From positions 566,966 to 630,965 of the forward strand of contig NW_003314339.1 in NCBI RefSeq assembly GCF_000143415.4: 64,000 nt of DNA, read 5' to 3'. Below the pieces are notes generated by a model. It had not been told where the DNA came from. It did not search any database and was given only the letters and a program-made list of their open reading frames with translations. Position numbers and translations under genes: made by a program. This document shows positions 12,002-22,035 of the stretch, piece after piece (position 1 is the first letter of the stretch; each line of letters starts with the position of its first letter). This stretch comes from Selaginella moellendorffii. Lineage: Eukaryota > Streptophyta > Lycopodiopsida > Selaginellales > Selaginellaceae.

Positions 12002-13835
12002 TATGAGACACAAAATAGCTAGGCCCCAAAGTGGTGCTGGAAGGGCACCACGTGGTAGTGGCCGAAGCGAAAAGCCAAACGAGCGTAACACGTTTGGACT
12101 AAAAGCTTCGCCTTGAAAGGTCGAGAGCGGGAGTGGAACTCCCAACGAAGTGCTCGAGGAACAAGCACAAAGAGAGCAATAAGTAAGGCTCCAAAAAAAA
12201 CCAACACATGACACGTGGAAGTGTCCGAGATGGACCCGAGTTGGAGTCCGAAGTGGAGTCCGAAGTGGAGTCCGAGAAGGACCCCGAGGTGGAGTCCGAG
12301 GTGGACCCGAGAAGGACCCTGAGATGGAGTCTGAGGTGGAGTCCGAGGTGGACCCGAGATGGACCCGAGATGGAGTCCGAGATGGACTCAAGATGGAGTC
12401 CGAGATGGAGTCCGAGATGGACCCGAGATGGAGTCCGAGATGGACCCGAGATGGAGTCCGAGATGGAGTCCGAGATGGAGTCCGAGATGGAGTCCGAGAT
12501 GGACCCGAGATGGAGTCCGAGATGGACCCGAGATGGACCCGAGATGGGACCCGAGATGGACCCGAGATGGAGTCCGAGATGGAGTCCGAGAAGGACCTGA
12601 GATGGAGTCCGAGGTGGAGTCCGAGATGGAGTCCGAGGTGGACCCGAGATGGAATCTGAGATGGAGTTCGAGATGGACCCGAGATGGAGTCCGAAGTCGA
12701 GACCGGGACCAAGACCGAGACCGGGACCGAGACCGAGACCGAGATCGGGACCGAGGCCGAGACCGGGGCCGAGGCCGAGTCCGAGTCCGAGTCCGAATCC
12801 GAGTCCGAGTCCGAGTCCGAGTCCGAGGTCAAGTCTGAGAGGGTGAAAGCCCAAAGCGTTCGTCTCCCAGACCCTGGGGGGTCTGGTGAGCTCCAAAAGT
12901 ATAGTAGGGGGGAGGACTGCAGTGGAGCCAGTTTGGCCAGGAAAGGCCAGTTTGGCCCAGGAAGGCCGGACCCAGTGTTGGGTGATGAGCTGCCCACTGG
13001 GAAGTCCAAGACTAGAGTGAACACGGACCGACAAGCGGGGTAGCTTGGTGAAGTGTTCAAGAGCCGGCTTTAGTTCCCCCGGGAGATCGACTGGCCGATG
13101 CTCTCAGTCCAAGTGTGGGTGGCACTACCTACTTGGATACCTGTTGTGGCTCAACGGAACCTCGCTCTAAGCCCATGGCTAGAGCACCTAAAGGCGAAAG
13201 GCGGGGAGAGTAGCCATGAGGCTTGCGTAAGGCCACGGTGTTCCGAAATGTTGTCCCAAAGTCCCAGACTATGGAAAGGAAGAGGAGTAGCCCTCTGGTG
13301 TGGTGACAAAGGACACGGTCACCCAGTGAGGAAGTCCCAGAGGACAGTTGGACTTAGAGGTCGGGCCTGCGGGCCTTGATCCAGTGGCAGTGTTGGTGAA
13401 CACGGCCATCAACAGAGAGGGACTTGGTGGGGACCGGAAAAGAGATATTGGGGAAGGTTATTCCCTAAGTCTGCGAGCATCCTAAGGATGCTAAGGAGTG
13501 GATCTGGGATGATCCCTCATGAATGGATGGCCTAGTCTATGAGAGACAGGATTGCAATGTAGGTGGTGTTGGACCACCAGCGTGACCAAGGTGAATAGGT
13601 ATGGCCTCAGCGTAACGGGCCGATATGTCGGAGATACCTTGGGGTGTCGATCATGGGATTGGACATGTGGAGCACTTAGACCAAGTGCAAAGGTTGAGTG
13701 GTATGGATGCCATTCTCGGGGCTAGCAAGCCCCAAGTCCTAACTGGGACTTGTGGAGGTTGTGAATGAGACTCCTCCAAGTGGTCGGAGGTGTGGTTAAG
13801 TGACTAAAGTAAAATGGAAAAATTAGTCGCTTACA
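12002..13835 (+). mobile_element. Family A solo LTR (copy A4)
   Basis: 1834 bp; the first bases are mutated (TATGAGACAC instead of TGTGAGACAC) and the end is intact (GTCGCTTACA). The target duplication TTCTC lies at 11997-12001 and 13836-13840. The central 12-bp array spans about 12230-12680. Confidence 0.93.
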
Positions 13836-14284
13836 TTCTCCTCCCCCTGCCACTGCTTCACCTCTCTCTTCTCCTTGTCATCGTCGTCCAATTTCTTTCC
13901 ATCCTTTTAATATTGGCTCAGTTGCTCCGAGTCTAGGTGGAGCCCAAGTCCCCATTCAATCTTTACTTTCCCCTTATTAATAAAACAACTTCGTAGATTT
14001 CCAATAACATGCTGTAACACTTCTAGTATAATGCAAATCCTCTCAAAGAATTGTCTTTTAATATTAATACAATGGCATGGAACCCCATGCCATAATAAGT
14101 TACATTTTTAAATAAATACATGCCATCTCAGACTGTTATTTTTTGCCTCCAAACGCCTATACAATAATTTTGGAATTTCATCACTCTCCACACTATCAGG
14201 ATTTAAACCCAATAGTAATGCCATCTCTTCTCTAATACGTCCACGCTCATGTTCAGTGGTCGAAGAACCCATCCGGTTGAGCAG
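13836..14284 (-). other. Tail region of G1 between two solo LTRs
   Basis: On the minus strand 14279-14108 is open and in frame with G1 across the A5 insertion, ending at TAA 14108-14110. A palindrome copy sits at 14072-14093. Further down, 13925-13841 reads as a lysine/aspartate-rich open stretch that meets a TGA just across A4. A donor GTATTT near 14122 followed by the palindrome and an acceptor near 14040 could be one more short intron, which I cannot confirm. Confidence 0.4.
14072..14093. repeat. 22-bp palindrome copy
   Basis: ATGGCATG and CATGCCAT arms with a GAACCC core instead of nGGCCn. It lies just downstream of, or in a last intron of, G1. Confidence 0.75.
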
Positions 14285-15981
14285 TGTAAGCGACTAATTT
14301 TTTCATTCTACTTTAGTCATTAACCACACCTCCGACCACTTGGAGGAGTCTCATTCACAACCTCCATAAGTCCAACTCAGGACTGGGGGCTTGCTAGCCT
14401 CGAGAATGGCATCCATGCCACTCAACCTTAGCACTTGGTCCAAGTGCTCCACGTGTCCGATCCCATGATCGACACCCCAAGGTACCATTGACGTATCGGC
14501 CTGTTACGCTAAGGCCATGCCCAATTACCTTGGTCACACTGGTCGTCCAACACCACTTGCATTCCAATCCCGTCTCTCAAAGACTGGGTCATCCGTCCAT
14601 GAGGGATCATCCCAGATCCACTCCTTAACATCCTTAGGATGCCTACAGACATGGGGAATAGCCTTCCCCAATATCTCTGTTCCGGTCCCCACCAAGTTCC
14701 TTTCTGTCCTTGGCTGTGTTCGCCAACACTGCCACTGGATCAAGGCCCACCGCCCTGACCACTAAGTCCCACTATCCTCTAGGATTTCCTCACTGTGTGA
14801 CTGTGTCCTTGGTCACCACACCAGAGGGCTACCCCTCTTCCTTTCCACAGTCTGGGACTTTCGGAACACTGTGGCCCTACGCGGGCCTCATGGGTACTCT
14901 CCCCGCCTTCCGCCTTTAGGTGCTCTAGCCATGGGCTTAGAGCGAGGTTCCGTTGAGCCACGACAGGTATCCAAGTAGGTAGTGCCACCCACACTTGGAC
15001 TGGGAGCATCGGCCAATCGATCTCCCGGGGGAACTAGAGCCGGCTCTTGAACACTTCACCAAGCTACCCCGCTTGTCGGCTTGTGTTCACTCTAGTCTTG
15101 GACTTCCCAGTGGGCAGCTCATCACCCAACACTGGGTCCAGCCTTCCTGGGCCAAACTGGCCTTTCCTGGCAAAACTGGCTCCACTGCAGTCATCCCCCT
15201 ACTATACTTTTGGAGCTCACCAAACCCCCCAGGGTCTGGGAGATGAACGCTTTGGGCTTTCACCCTCTCAGACTCGAACTCGGACTCGGACTTGGACTCA
15301 GACTCGGACTCGGACTCAGACTCGGACTCGGGCTCGGGCTCGGACTCGGGCTCGGGCTCGGTCTCGGCCTCGGCCTTGGTCTCGGTCTCGGTCCCAATCT
15401 CGGTCTCGGTCTCGGTCTCGGTCTCTTTCTCGGTCTCTGTCTCGGTCTCAGTCCCGGTTCCATCTCGGACTCCATCTTGGGTCCATCTCGGACTCCATCT
15501 CGGGTCCATCTCGGACTCCATCTCGGGTCCATCTCGGACTCCATCTCGGGTCCATCTCGGACTCCATCTCGGACTCCATCTCGGGTCCATCTCGGACTCC
15601 ATCTCGGGTCCATCTCGGACTCCATCTCGGACTCCATCTCGGGTCCTTCTCGGACTCCACTTCGGACTCCAGTTTGGACTCCACTTCGGACTCCAACTCG
15701 GGTCCATCTCGGACTCCACTTTAGACCCCAACTCGGGTCCATCTCGGACACTTCCACGTGTCATGTGTTGGTTCTTTTTGGGTCCCTTTTTGGAGCCTTG
15801 CCTATGGCTCGCTTCGTGCTCATTCCTCGAGCACTTCTTTAGGAGTTCCACTCCCGCTCTTGACTTTTCAAGTCGGAGCTTTTTGTCCAAACGTGTTACG
15901 CTCGTTTGGCTCTCGCTTCGGCCACTACCACGTGGCGCCCTTCCGGCTCCACTTTGGGGCTTAGGGATTTTGTGTCTCACA
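14285..15981 (-). mobile_element. Family A solo LTR (copy A5), inserted in G1
   Basis: 1697 bp, TGTAAG...CTCACA on the plus strand, so minus orientation. The target duplication AGCAG is at 14280-14284 and 15982-15986. Removing the LTR and one AGCAG rejoins an open minus-strand frame, so the insertion disrupted the 3' coding part of G1. Confidence 0.95.
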
Positions 15982-16028
15982 AGCAGATTATGGAGATGCA
16001 GATAGTGCTTGGCTAGACAATATACCTG

Positions 16029-16693
16029 CTATAAATGATGACTGGTGTCTGTCCGATCAAATGGCTTCTGATATACCGTTCCATCTGCCATTTGGTTGAT
16101 TTCTGCAGCCACCTCCTGGACTGGCTGGTTCTCTATCACCATCGCTTCAAGCCGTTTTGCAAGGTCCCCCAGAACATACGGTTTCTTCTCCCTAGTTTCC
16201 ATACTGCAAGAGATGAGGTGCACTGCATATGTGTGTGTGTTCGCTGCAGTTTTAATTGGCGAGTCATCGATGATGAGGATTTCACTTGACCTAGCAGTCC
16301 GATTCATCACTACAGCCTCTGGCTTGACGAAGATGGGCTTGCTACCCCTCACATGGACCATAGTCAAGCAATCCTCCTGCGTTAGGAGAAAGTCAAATGG
16401 TAATATTACTCGCGTCTGATCGTGCATCATCTGTAGCAACGTTAATGCATTGTGGCGCATCATGGATGTCCAAACTCCCAATTGCAAATTGAACCTGGCC
16501 CTCTGTTTTAAGTGTCGCATGGTCATTATTAGATCCCGTAGTTTCTCCCGTGTGATTAATGTGAATCTGTCTCTTTTGACCAACTTGCGACCGCAGGCTT
16601 TGGAGGGTGCAGTGACATTCGAGGACGAGCCACGCTCATGGGAGAAAAGGACACCGTTCAGATCAAAAACGATACAGTACTTTCGCCGTGACT
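16029..16693 (-). CDS. G1 exon with FCP1/NIF-type HAD phosphatase-like domain
   Basis: This exon carries the motifs of the FCP1/SCP branch of HAD phosphatases. FDLNG sits at the first motif (usually DxDG), LGVWTS about 60 residues later at the second motif, and LIIDDSP at the acidic third motif. Established knowledge: in active members both aspartates of DxDG take part in phosphoryl transfer. Here the second is Asn, as in a group of plant FCP1-like proteins, so catalysis is doubtful and a binding role is possible. The exon is joined upstream by a 47-nt intron (16694-16740) in phase. It ends at UAG 16029-16031, but the frame stays open beyond that codon as far as the A5 insertion. Confidence 0.6.
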
Positions 16694-16740
16694 CTGAAAT
16701 GAAATGCGTCAGCATAAAAAATGGTACAAGTCAATTTTAC

Positions 16741-17328
16741 CATCTACAATATTAGCGAATGGTGCTCCCGATGGTTGTTGAGAGGGTTTTGGTTGAGGAA
16801 ACGTGAAGGGCGGAAATACTCTCCTCTGCAATGTGGGGTCAATCGCATCTGATGGCATGTGGGCACATGCCATTTTAGCTGTAGACTCTGGTACAACTAG
16901 CTCAACAGTGGCATGGGGTGGTTCCGATGGCGTGTGATCACACGCCATTTCAGCTGGTGCATCCATTGGCAAAGTGGACATGACTGAACAGGCAGTAGGG
17001 GCAGTGAAGGGAGGTTCCAACGGCGCATAGTCAGACGATTGGGCACACGTTGAGTCCGTTGGAAATGAGGATACGACTGGCTCGGCGGCTGGGGCGGCCT
17101 CATGCGGGTCCAATGGCGCCTGGTCACCGTCAGTTGGATACGTAGACAAGATTGACTCAGTGGTATGGGCAGCATCAAGTGGAGCGTGGTCAGCTTGCTT
17201 GACGTTGATATGGATAGTAGCCTCCACCAGCTCTGATGACTCTTGCAGGCAAGTAGAGTCCACTGGCGGATCCATATGCATGTCCAAATATCTCCCTTCG
17301 ATTGAGATGGTATCCTCCCTACTGGCTA
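16741..17328 (-). CDS. G1 exon, proline/alanine-rich degenerate repeats
   Basis: A 196-codon exon between two 47-nt introns. It encodes degenerate units of about 30-35 residues around an APLxP or TPSEPP core, rich in Pro, Ala, Thr and Asp, with no recognised fold. Two palindrome copies (16852-16873 and 16927-16948) lie inside the coding frame and are read as MACxHxPS, so here the motif has been absorbed into protein sequence. The exon probably forms a flexible linker before the HAD-like domain. Confidence 0.55.
16852..16873. repeat. 22-bp palindrome copy (in coding frame)
   Basis: ATGGCATG/CATGCCAT arms with a TGGGCA core, inside the proline-rich exon of G1. Confidence 0.85.
16927..16948. 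repeat. 22-bp palindrome copy (in coding frame)
   Basis: ATGGCGTG and CACGCCAT arms around TGATCA: a perfect inverted repeat, with compensating changes in both arms relative to the usual copy. Confidence 0.85.
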
Positions 17329-17604
17329 CTAAAAACAAACTCATTAGCACATTGAATCGACTATACTGTATTTACCATCAACTGCTATTGAGGAACTAGG
17401 ACCGATAGCACTTGGGCGCACTGCTGATTCTGAAGGATTGGACATACGTTTCGACCCTTGCTTGGCACTATCCTTCCTCGACACTAAAGGCTAGAGTTTG
17501 TATCTTAATTCAACTGAATAATCTCTACTTACCATTTGCTTTGCAACCTACATGGACAATGTTAGAAATGGTAAAAGGTTAGGAATGGATGTACTATTAT
17601 TTAC

Positions 17605-18126
17605 CTGATGGTTTGTCTTGTATGACCTTCCTCCGCTGCTCTTTGGCCACCTCAGGCTGGCCATCGTCGTCATCATCGTCGTCGTCGTTATTGTGATCGT
17701 CACCATTGTGAGGACCATCCAAGTCCTCTTCGTCCTCCTCTTCGTCCTTCTGCTCTTCCTGCTCATTATCTTTCTCTGGCTCCTCATCCCCCTCCTGCAT
17801 TTCTTCCATAGGCTGCTCAGGCTGGATGGCTTGTTCTTCCAGGACCATCTTGGGAAAATCATCTGGCCGAGTCTCCATCTCAAAATACAAGACATCCATA
17901 GCCTGGTTTAGTGCGTGACCTAGGACCGTATCCTCACCCGACTGTCTTAACATGGTTTCTGCACGTTCTTGCACCCTTCGAAGACGACGAGATGAGAAAA
18001 ACGTGGCCCTGACTTGAAAAGCATCCCTCATCCATTGTACCTCTCCATTGAGATTGGGGAAGGGGAGTCCGCCATAGGAATCTGAGTCAGGAGGTGGTGA
18101 TTGGCTGCTTTCATTCAGCCCTTGAT
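17605..18126 (-). CDS. G1 exon, acidic segment
   Basis: A 174-codon exon. The first half has mixed composition with an arginine-rich helix-like part (FFSSRRLRRVQERAETMLR). The second half is strongly acidic: Glu/Asp/Gln-rich with an uninterrupted run of eight Asp near 17665-17690. Introns of 47 nt (18127-18173) and 57 nt (17548-17604) flank it in phase 1. Acidic tracts of this kind are common in chromatin or nucleic-acid-associated proteins; no specific function can be assigned. Confidence 0.5.
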
Positions 18127-18135
18127 CTGCAATGA

Positions 18136-18157
18136 ATGGCATGAGCACACACGCCAT
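18136..18157. repeat. 22-bp palindrome copy inside a 47-nt intron
   Basis: ATGGCATG / ACGCCAT arms; fills about half of the G1 intron 18127-18173, ending a few bases from the acceptor (minus strand). Confidence 0.85.
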
Positions 18158-18326
18158 AACGGCGAGGCATTACCTATCATCTTTTCGTTGCCCTTCTTCC
18201 TTTTCGAATCAAACGCCTCTGATCCCGACGACTGTCCAACGTGCTTTCGCTTTTTATGACCACTGTCAGTTTGAGCTTGGCTGGTGCTTGCCTGTTTTGC
18301 CTTTGAAGAAGTGTCTCCTGCAAGGA

Positions 18327-18348
18327 ATGGCATGAGACCACACGCCAT
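18327..18348. repeat. 22-bp palindrome copy inside a 49-nt intron
   Basis: ATGGCATG / ACGCCAT arms within the G1 intron 18318-18366, again next to the acceptor TTGCAG. Confidence 0.85.
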
Positions 18349-18467
18349 AGCAAATATAATTTGTACCTCCTTTTTTCCTATTGCTTGTCTATTTGTCCTT
18401 CTTCGACGCGCCACCAGTGCGCTTTTCAGTCCTCGTGTCTGAATATTCACAACGATCTATAAACAAA

Positions 18468-18489
18468 ATGGCGTGAGGCCTCACATGAC
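18468..18489. repeat. 22-bp palindrome copy forming most of a 38-nt intron
   Basis: The G1 intron 18457-18494 has only 38 nt from GTAAGG to TTATAG, and this copy supplies 22 of them. If spliced it is near the lower size limit for plant introns. Confidence 0.75.
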
Positions 18490-18616
18490 CTTACCTTGTG
18501 CAGGTTGTGAGCTCGTCCCAACAGTAGCTGTTAACGCCGTTTCAGCATCTGGGGGTGGCCACGCTCCTGCATATAGAGCTTGTGAGATAATATTTAAACT
18601 TAAAGTGCGTACTCAC

Positions 18617-19289
18617 CAGGTTCGCAGAGAAGATACTGTTTTTCTTTGGCAACTGTAATTATATGCTTCATTAAAGTCACCTCTTCAATGGAGTTTATCA
18701 CCGCAACACACGGGACACCCTTGAGTAGTGCGGCTCGAAAGAATAGTCCGCCGCAGTTGTACTCGACAACGCATTTGCCCTTGGAGTCGGAAGCAGGTGC
18801 TATTGCATTGAAGACCCAGCTGAGCATTTCCCATGCTGCACCTGGAGCTTTTTCTGGATTCGAAAGCTCCATAGCCGTCTTCAGTTCCTCAGGCACGGGT
18901 AAATTGACCTCCCTCAGATCAATTCGATCGGCCTTGTCGAACGAAGCTGGGAAGTCACTCCAGTCCCACTCTGCTGCAGGACCAATAACAAGGGCGAGTG
19001 TGAAGATGCGGACATTCGTCGGTATCTTCTTCTTAGCCATTATCCCATGGATCTCCTGCATCTCCTTGCCTTTCAACCGAGCCTTCACCTCGTTCAAGGC
19101 CTTCTAGAACTTGTGATAGGATTCGGAGTCGTAGATCATATAGTGGACTGAAGATTCCACCTCCACAAGTCCCACCATTAAGTCAATGATGGAGCTAACT
19201 TCGTCTGCATGAGTGATCTCCTTGTTTGTGAAGTCCATCACACAAAAGATGTTCTTGACCTGCTCATCTCCACGGGAAACGATGCTCCT
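18617..19289 (-). pseudogene. G1 segment resembling a DNA-methyltransferase core
   Basis: The frame continues from the ParB-like part through UAG at 19290 and UAG at 19104. Near 18680-18790 it reads CVVEYNCGGLFF, then RAALLKGVPCVAV, preceded by a KAPGAAWEML helix. This spacing resembles the SAM-binding end of N4/N6 (beta-class) DNA methyltransferases, where a Lys-Pro helix precedes VLDPFxGSGTT and AAxxxGRxxxGIE. An upstream IGPAAEWDWSDFP could stand at the catalytic DPPY/W position. The key residues are changed (Asp-Pro to Glu-Tyr, GSG to CGG), so enzymatic activity is unlikely. The resemblance is an inference from pattern only; a structure search is needed to decide. Confidence 0.35.
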
Positions 19290-21167
19290 CTACCTTTGAT
19301 CCTCATCCGAATTCACGTATACCCGGTAAGGTTCTCGATAGGCCTCTGCTGCGGGGTCGAGCTGTTTCTGAAGCCGGCAGTCGACATCCCTCTTAATGAA
19401 ATTTGGATACTGATCCAACTTCTCAGCTTTACTTTTCGTGGCATCCCGCAGCAGATCGATGAACTTGGGGGCCCCCTTCACGTACTCGTCGATGTCTTCA
19501 TTTGACAACTCCAGCTCTTCCATCATCTCTTGCGTGGTATCGATGCTCACCCTCTCCACGGCCACTTGCTCGAAGATCCAATCCTTCAATAGCGCACGAG
19601 CTCTCAGAGTCGTGCACAAGTCCTCGTATGTCACAATATGGCCGGGAGTCATTTTGGTCTTGTTGAAGACTACCTCACCACGTAGAAGAGCATTAGCCAC
19701 TGTCAGAAGGTTGTCGTCGTCTAGAGACCGCGAGAAACGCAAGGCGTTGAGCTTCAAATCATTGGGCTTCCGGCCGTCCTCCACACCCATTGAGTTTAGC
19801 AACTCCCCATCATGGTACCTCCTCAGCACATCTACCCATTTGTCAAAAACAACTTTTGTCGCGAGTAGAATGTTATGGATGCTGAGTGTGTCATTGACCC
19901 CCAGTGTTTTCGAGAGAAGACTCGAGAATTCCTGCAATGGAAATGGCGTGAGGCCACATGCTATGCCACATGCAACGAGGCTTACCTGCCAGGCGCTAGT
20001 TGCTAGTGCACGTCCTTGTCCTGGTTTTTGTGGCTTCTTCAGTTGAACCCAGAGCTTCCGTGTTCGTGCCAATGTCTCGTGTAGACCCGATTTGTAGCAC
20101 GTTTCTTGCTTGACATTCTGCGCGTGGGAGATGGATATGATAGATCGGAGGGGCGAGTTGCCTTTTATCAGGCGGACAACTCTTGTCTTGAAGACTTTCT
20201 TCACCTCCTCGCCCACCATAATATCCAGAACTATCTCTTGCATTGCCAAGCTAGAATGCTGCCCGGAGACGGCATAGAACCGGATGTTCTGATCGTCCAA
20301 CACCTTCCTATTGATCAAGTCTAGAAACCTCGTCTCGCCCTTCATTGTTCGGTAGTAGGGGATCACGTCTGCGATGTCGGGTGTTACTGGACTTGCCAGC
20401 ATCTTCTGCTTCAGTTTCTCCACCCACTCATCAGATACTAGCCTGTGGTTGTATTTGCTTTGGATGTCGATACGGCTCACATCGATTGTATATACTTTGT
20501 TGGAATAGTAACAAGTACTATTATCTGCGACAATTTTTGCTGCCTCTTCTTGCTCTTTCTGCTCTTTGCGGCTCTTCTTTTTGGTGGGTGTAGTGTTCAA
20601 ACCCGAGGCAATGGCATCACCGAGTAGCTTCTTTTTTGGAGCTGCAGGAGAGTCGGACGTCGGCTTGAGCTTGACCACCCTTTTCTGCTTCGGGGTAGTT
20701 TCCAAATGGACCCCCTTCCCCTTCGCTTCGCGAACTGGAGGCACTCTCAACGGCTCAATGTTGGAATATAGTTTTTGAACATCGCCGTAGGTGAGGTCCG
20801 TGGATTCCATGTGATCTTCATAGACCCGCAGCATCTTTGAAATTGTGGGCCTCCTGGACAACCTCTCCCTAGCTCCCTCTAGGAATTCCTCATAGCCGCT
20901 GCCCCCCTCCGGGAAGCCGCTAGGATGTGCAAGGTGGATCTTGAAGGCGGACGCTGTCTCTACCACAAGTGCCAGTCCATATTCTTGCATGGAACTGCAT
21001 GGAGTGTCTGTCACTTGGATGAGGATCCCCATGCATTCTTTTCTCCCACCATCTGTGTTGTACAACCTCAGATCCTCACCTTCCATCCTGAAAGTCCAAC
21101 TGGTGAGCTCCTCCCCCTTCTCTGCATCCACATTGACAGTGGCTGGAAGAAGAACGCAATTCCTCGC
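19290..21167 (-). CDS. G1 exon(s) with ParB/Srx-like domain
   Basis: A 626-codon open stretch including the 54-nt in-frame intron 19932-19985. After an N-terminal region (about residues 1-160) comes a lysine-rich, NLS-like part (165-212). A ParB-like region follows (about 230-345): the segment IDVSRIDIQ, then a helix, a conserved-looking SGQHSSLAMQEI at 308-319, where ParB and sulfiredoxin-fold proteins have their G-x-(H/R)-R loop and following helix, then a strand VKKVFKTRVVRL. Known ParB-fold proteins bind DNA and hydrolyse CTP, or act as nucleases; whether this one does is unknown. The C-terminal half is helical and unassigned. The frame ends at UAG 19290-19292, but the same frame stays open afterwards. 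Confidence 0.45.
   Translation of the reverse strand, partial: ARNCVLLPATVNVDAEKGEELTSWTFRMEGEDLRLYNTDGGRKECMGILIQVTDTPCSSMQEYGLALVVETASAFKIHLAHPSGFPEGGSGYEEFLEGARERLSRRPTISKMLRVYEDHMESTDLTYGDVQKLYSNIEPLRVPPVREAKGKGVHLETTPKQKRVVKLKPTSDSPAAPKKKLLGDAIASGLNTTPTKKKSRKEQKEQEEAAKIVADNSTCYYSNKVYTIDVSRIDIQSKYNHRLVSDEWVEKLKQKMLASPVTPDIADVIPYYRTMKGETRFLDLINRKVLDDQNIRFYAVSGQHSSLAMQEIVLDIMVGEEVKKVFKTRVVRLIKGNSPLRSIISISHAQNVKQETCYKSGLHETLARTRKLWVQLKKPQKPGQGRALATSAWQVSLVACGIACGLTPFPLQEFSSLLSKTLGVNDTLSIHNILLATKVVFDKWVDVLRRYHDGELLNSMGVEDGRKPNDLKLNALRFSRSLDDDNLLTVANALLRGEVVFNKTKMTPGHIVTYEDLCTTLRARALLKDWIFEQVAVERVSIDTTQEMMEELELSNEDIDEYVKGAPKFIDLLRDATKSKAEKLDQYPNFIKRDVDCRLQKQLDPAAEAYREPYRVYVNSDEDQR
19932..19985 (-). 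other. 54-nt intron with palindrome, length a multiple of three
   Basis: GTAAGC donor and CCATTGCAG acceptor on the minus strand. It contains the palindrome copy 19943-19964. Because it is 18 codons long with no stop, it hides inside an apparently continuous frame. Confidence 0.75.
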
Positions 21168-21406
21168 CTGTTCAGAAATGCACAACAATTAGAGCTGACA
21201 GATGAAAAGCTAGCAGCTGGAAATAACGTGAGGCCACATGCCATTCACCACTGCATCAGATGTCTTGAGGCTGCATCCTAAGATGGCGTGAGGCTACACG
21301 CCATCTGTAACCGGACTGCACTCGAGAGCCCAATCGGTGCATGCCAATGTTGCTACTGAATGGCATGTGGCCTCATGCCATTTTCTACTTGGCCTAAAAG
21401 ACTTAC
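21168..21406 (-). other. First recognised G1 intron with three palindromes
   Basis: GTAAGTC donor (plus 21401-21406) and CTGAACAG acceptor. At 239 nt it is the longest intron of the gene and holds three palindrome copies: 21223-21244, 21283-21304 and 21360-21381. Joining at this intron keeps the frame. Confidence 0.6.
21360..21381. repeat. 22-bp palindrome copy
   Basis: ATGGCATG and CATGCCAT arms around TGGCCT, 20 bp inside the donor of the first G1 intron. Confidence 0.85.
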
Positions 21407-21837
21407 CATTTGAAGCCGAATGGAGGCCGTGACAATCGAGGCCGGACTCGCTGGCGAATGTGCACTGTGTGTGCAGCGGATCGTAGCAGCAAGGCTACTC
21501 TGCCACTTATAGTTGGAGAGTGGCGCTGAAATCTCCCGGGACGCCAAGTGAGCTGCGTGTGGGTGGCGGAGTGGGCGGCGGAGTTGGTGGCGAAGTTACA
21601 AATTGGGTGTGTCTTGAAGTGGACGCCGATGCCCACGAGCGCGATGCGAGCACGAGTGTGATGCAAGCGCGAGTGGACGCCGATGCACACGAGAAACCTG
21701 TAGAGAAGGTAGATGAGCGCGAATGTGAGCGTGATCGCGAGTGGGAGCGCGATGCGAGCGCGAGTGTGCGAGCGCGAGTACGATGCAAAATGCAAAACCT
21801 AACCTCACACGCGCGAAATGTCACGACGGTTGGTAAT

Positions 21838-22035
21838 CCCGCCACGTCATCATTCCTCGGACTTGGGCGCCACCATTAATTTCTGGATCGCCGCGCGCAT
21901 GCATGCACGTGAAATCCAAAAGAAATCCGCAACGTCATCATTCCTCGGACCGCGCATGCATGCACGTGAAATCCAAAAGAAATCCACAACGTCATCATTC
22001 CTCGGACTGCATGCACGCGAAATCCAAAAGAAAGA
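21838..22035. repeat. 57-bp tandem repeat upstream of G1
   Basis: About three units that each contain ACGTCATCATTCCTCGGAC followed by GCATGCATGCACGTG and AAATCCAAAAGAAA. The ACGTCA and CACGTG elements resemble plant bZIP-type binding sites, so the array could be promoter DNA for G1; this is an inference. Confidence 0.6.

Larger units (their letters stand above)
14108..21406 (-). pseudogene. G1: multi-exon ParB-like / methyltransferase-like / acidic / HAD-like gene, broken
   Basis: One transcription unit is inferred because the open segments connect in phase through consensus GT-AG introns. Introns (plus coordinates): 21168-21406, 19932-19985, 18567-18616, 18457-18494, 18318-18366, 18127-18173, 17548-17604, 17484-17532, 17329-17375 and 16694-16740. 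All but the first are 38-57 nt, and there is a 15-nt microexon at 17533-17547. Five introns hold copies of the 22-bp palindrome. Domain order is ParB-like, methyltransferase-like, acidic low complexity, proline-rich repeats, then an FCP1-type HAD domain. Four in-frame stops, all UAG, lie at 19290-19292, 19104-19106, 18389-18391 and 16029-16031, and solo LTR A5 interrupts the tail. The start may be the ATG that closes the first recognised exon (21407-21409), because no ATG precedes it in frame. It is divergent from G2. It could also be several adjacent genes, but the conserved phase argues for one. Confidence 0.6.

Noticed and set aside
15982-16105. Plus-strand open frame opposite the end of the HAD-like exon
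   Set aside because: It looks protein-like, but it does not continue across the A5 insertion once the target duplication is removed (a UGA appears), whereas the minus frame does.
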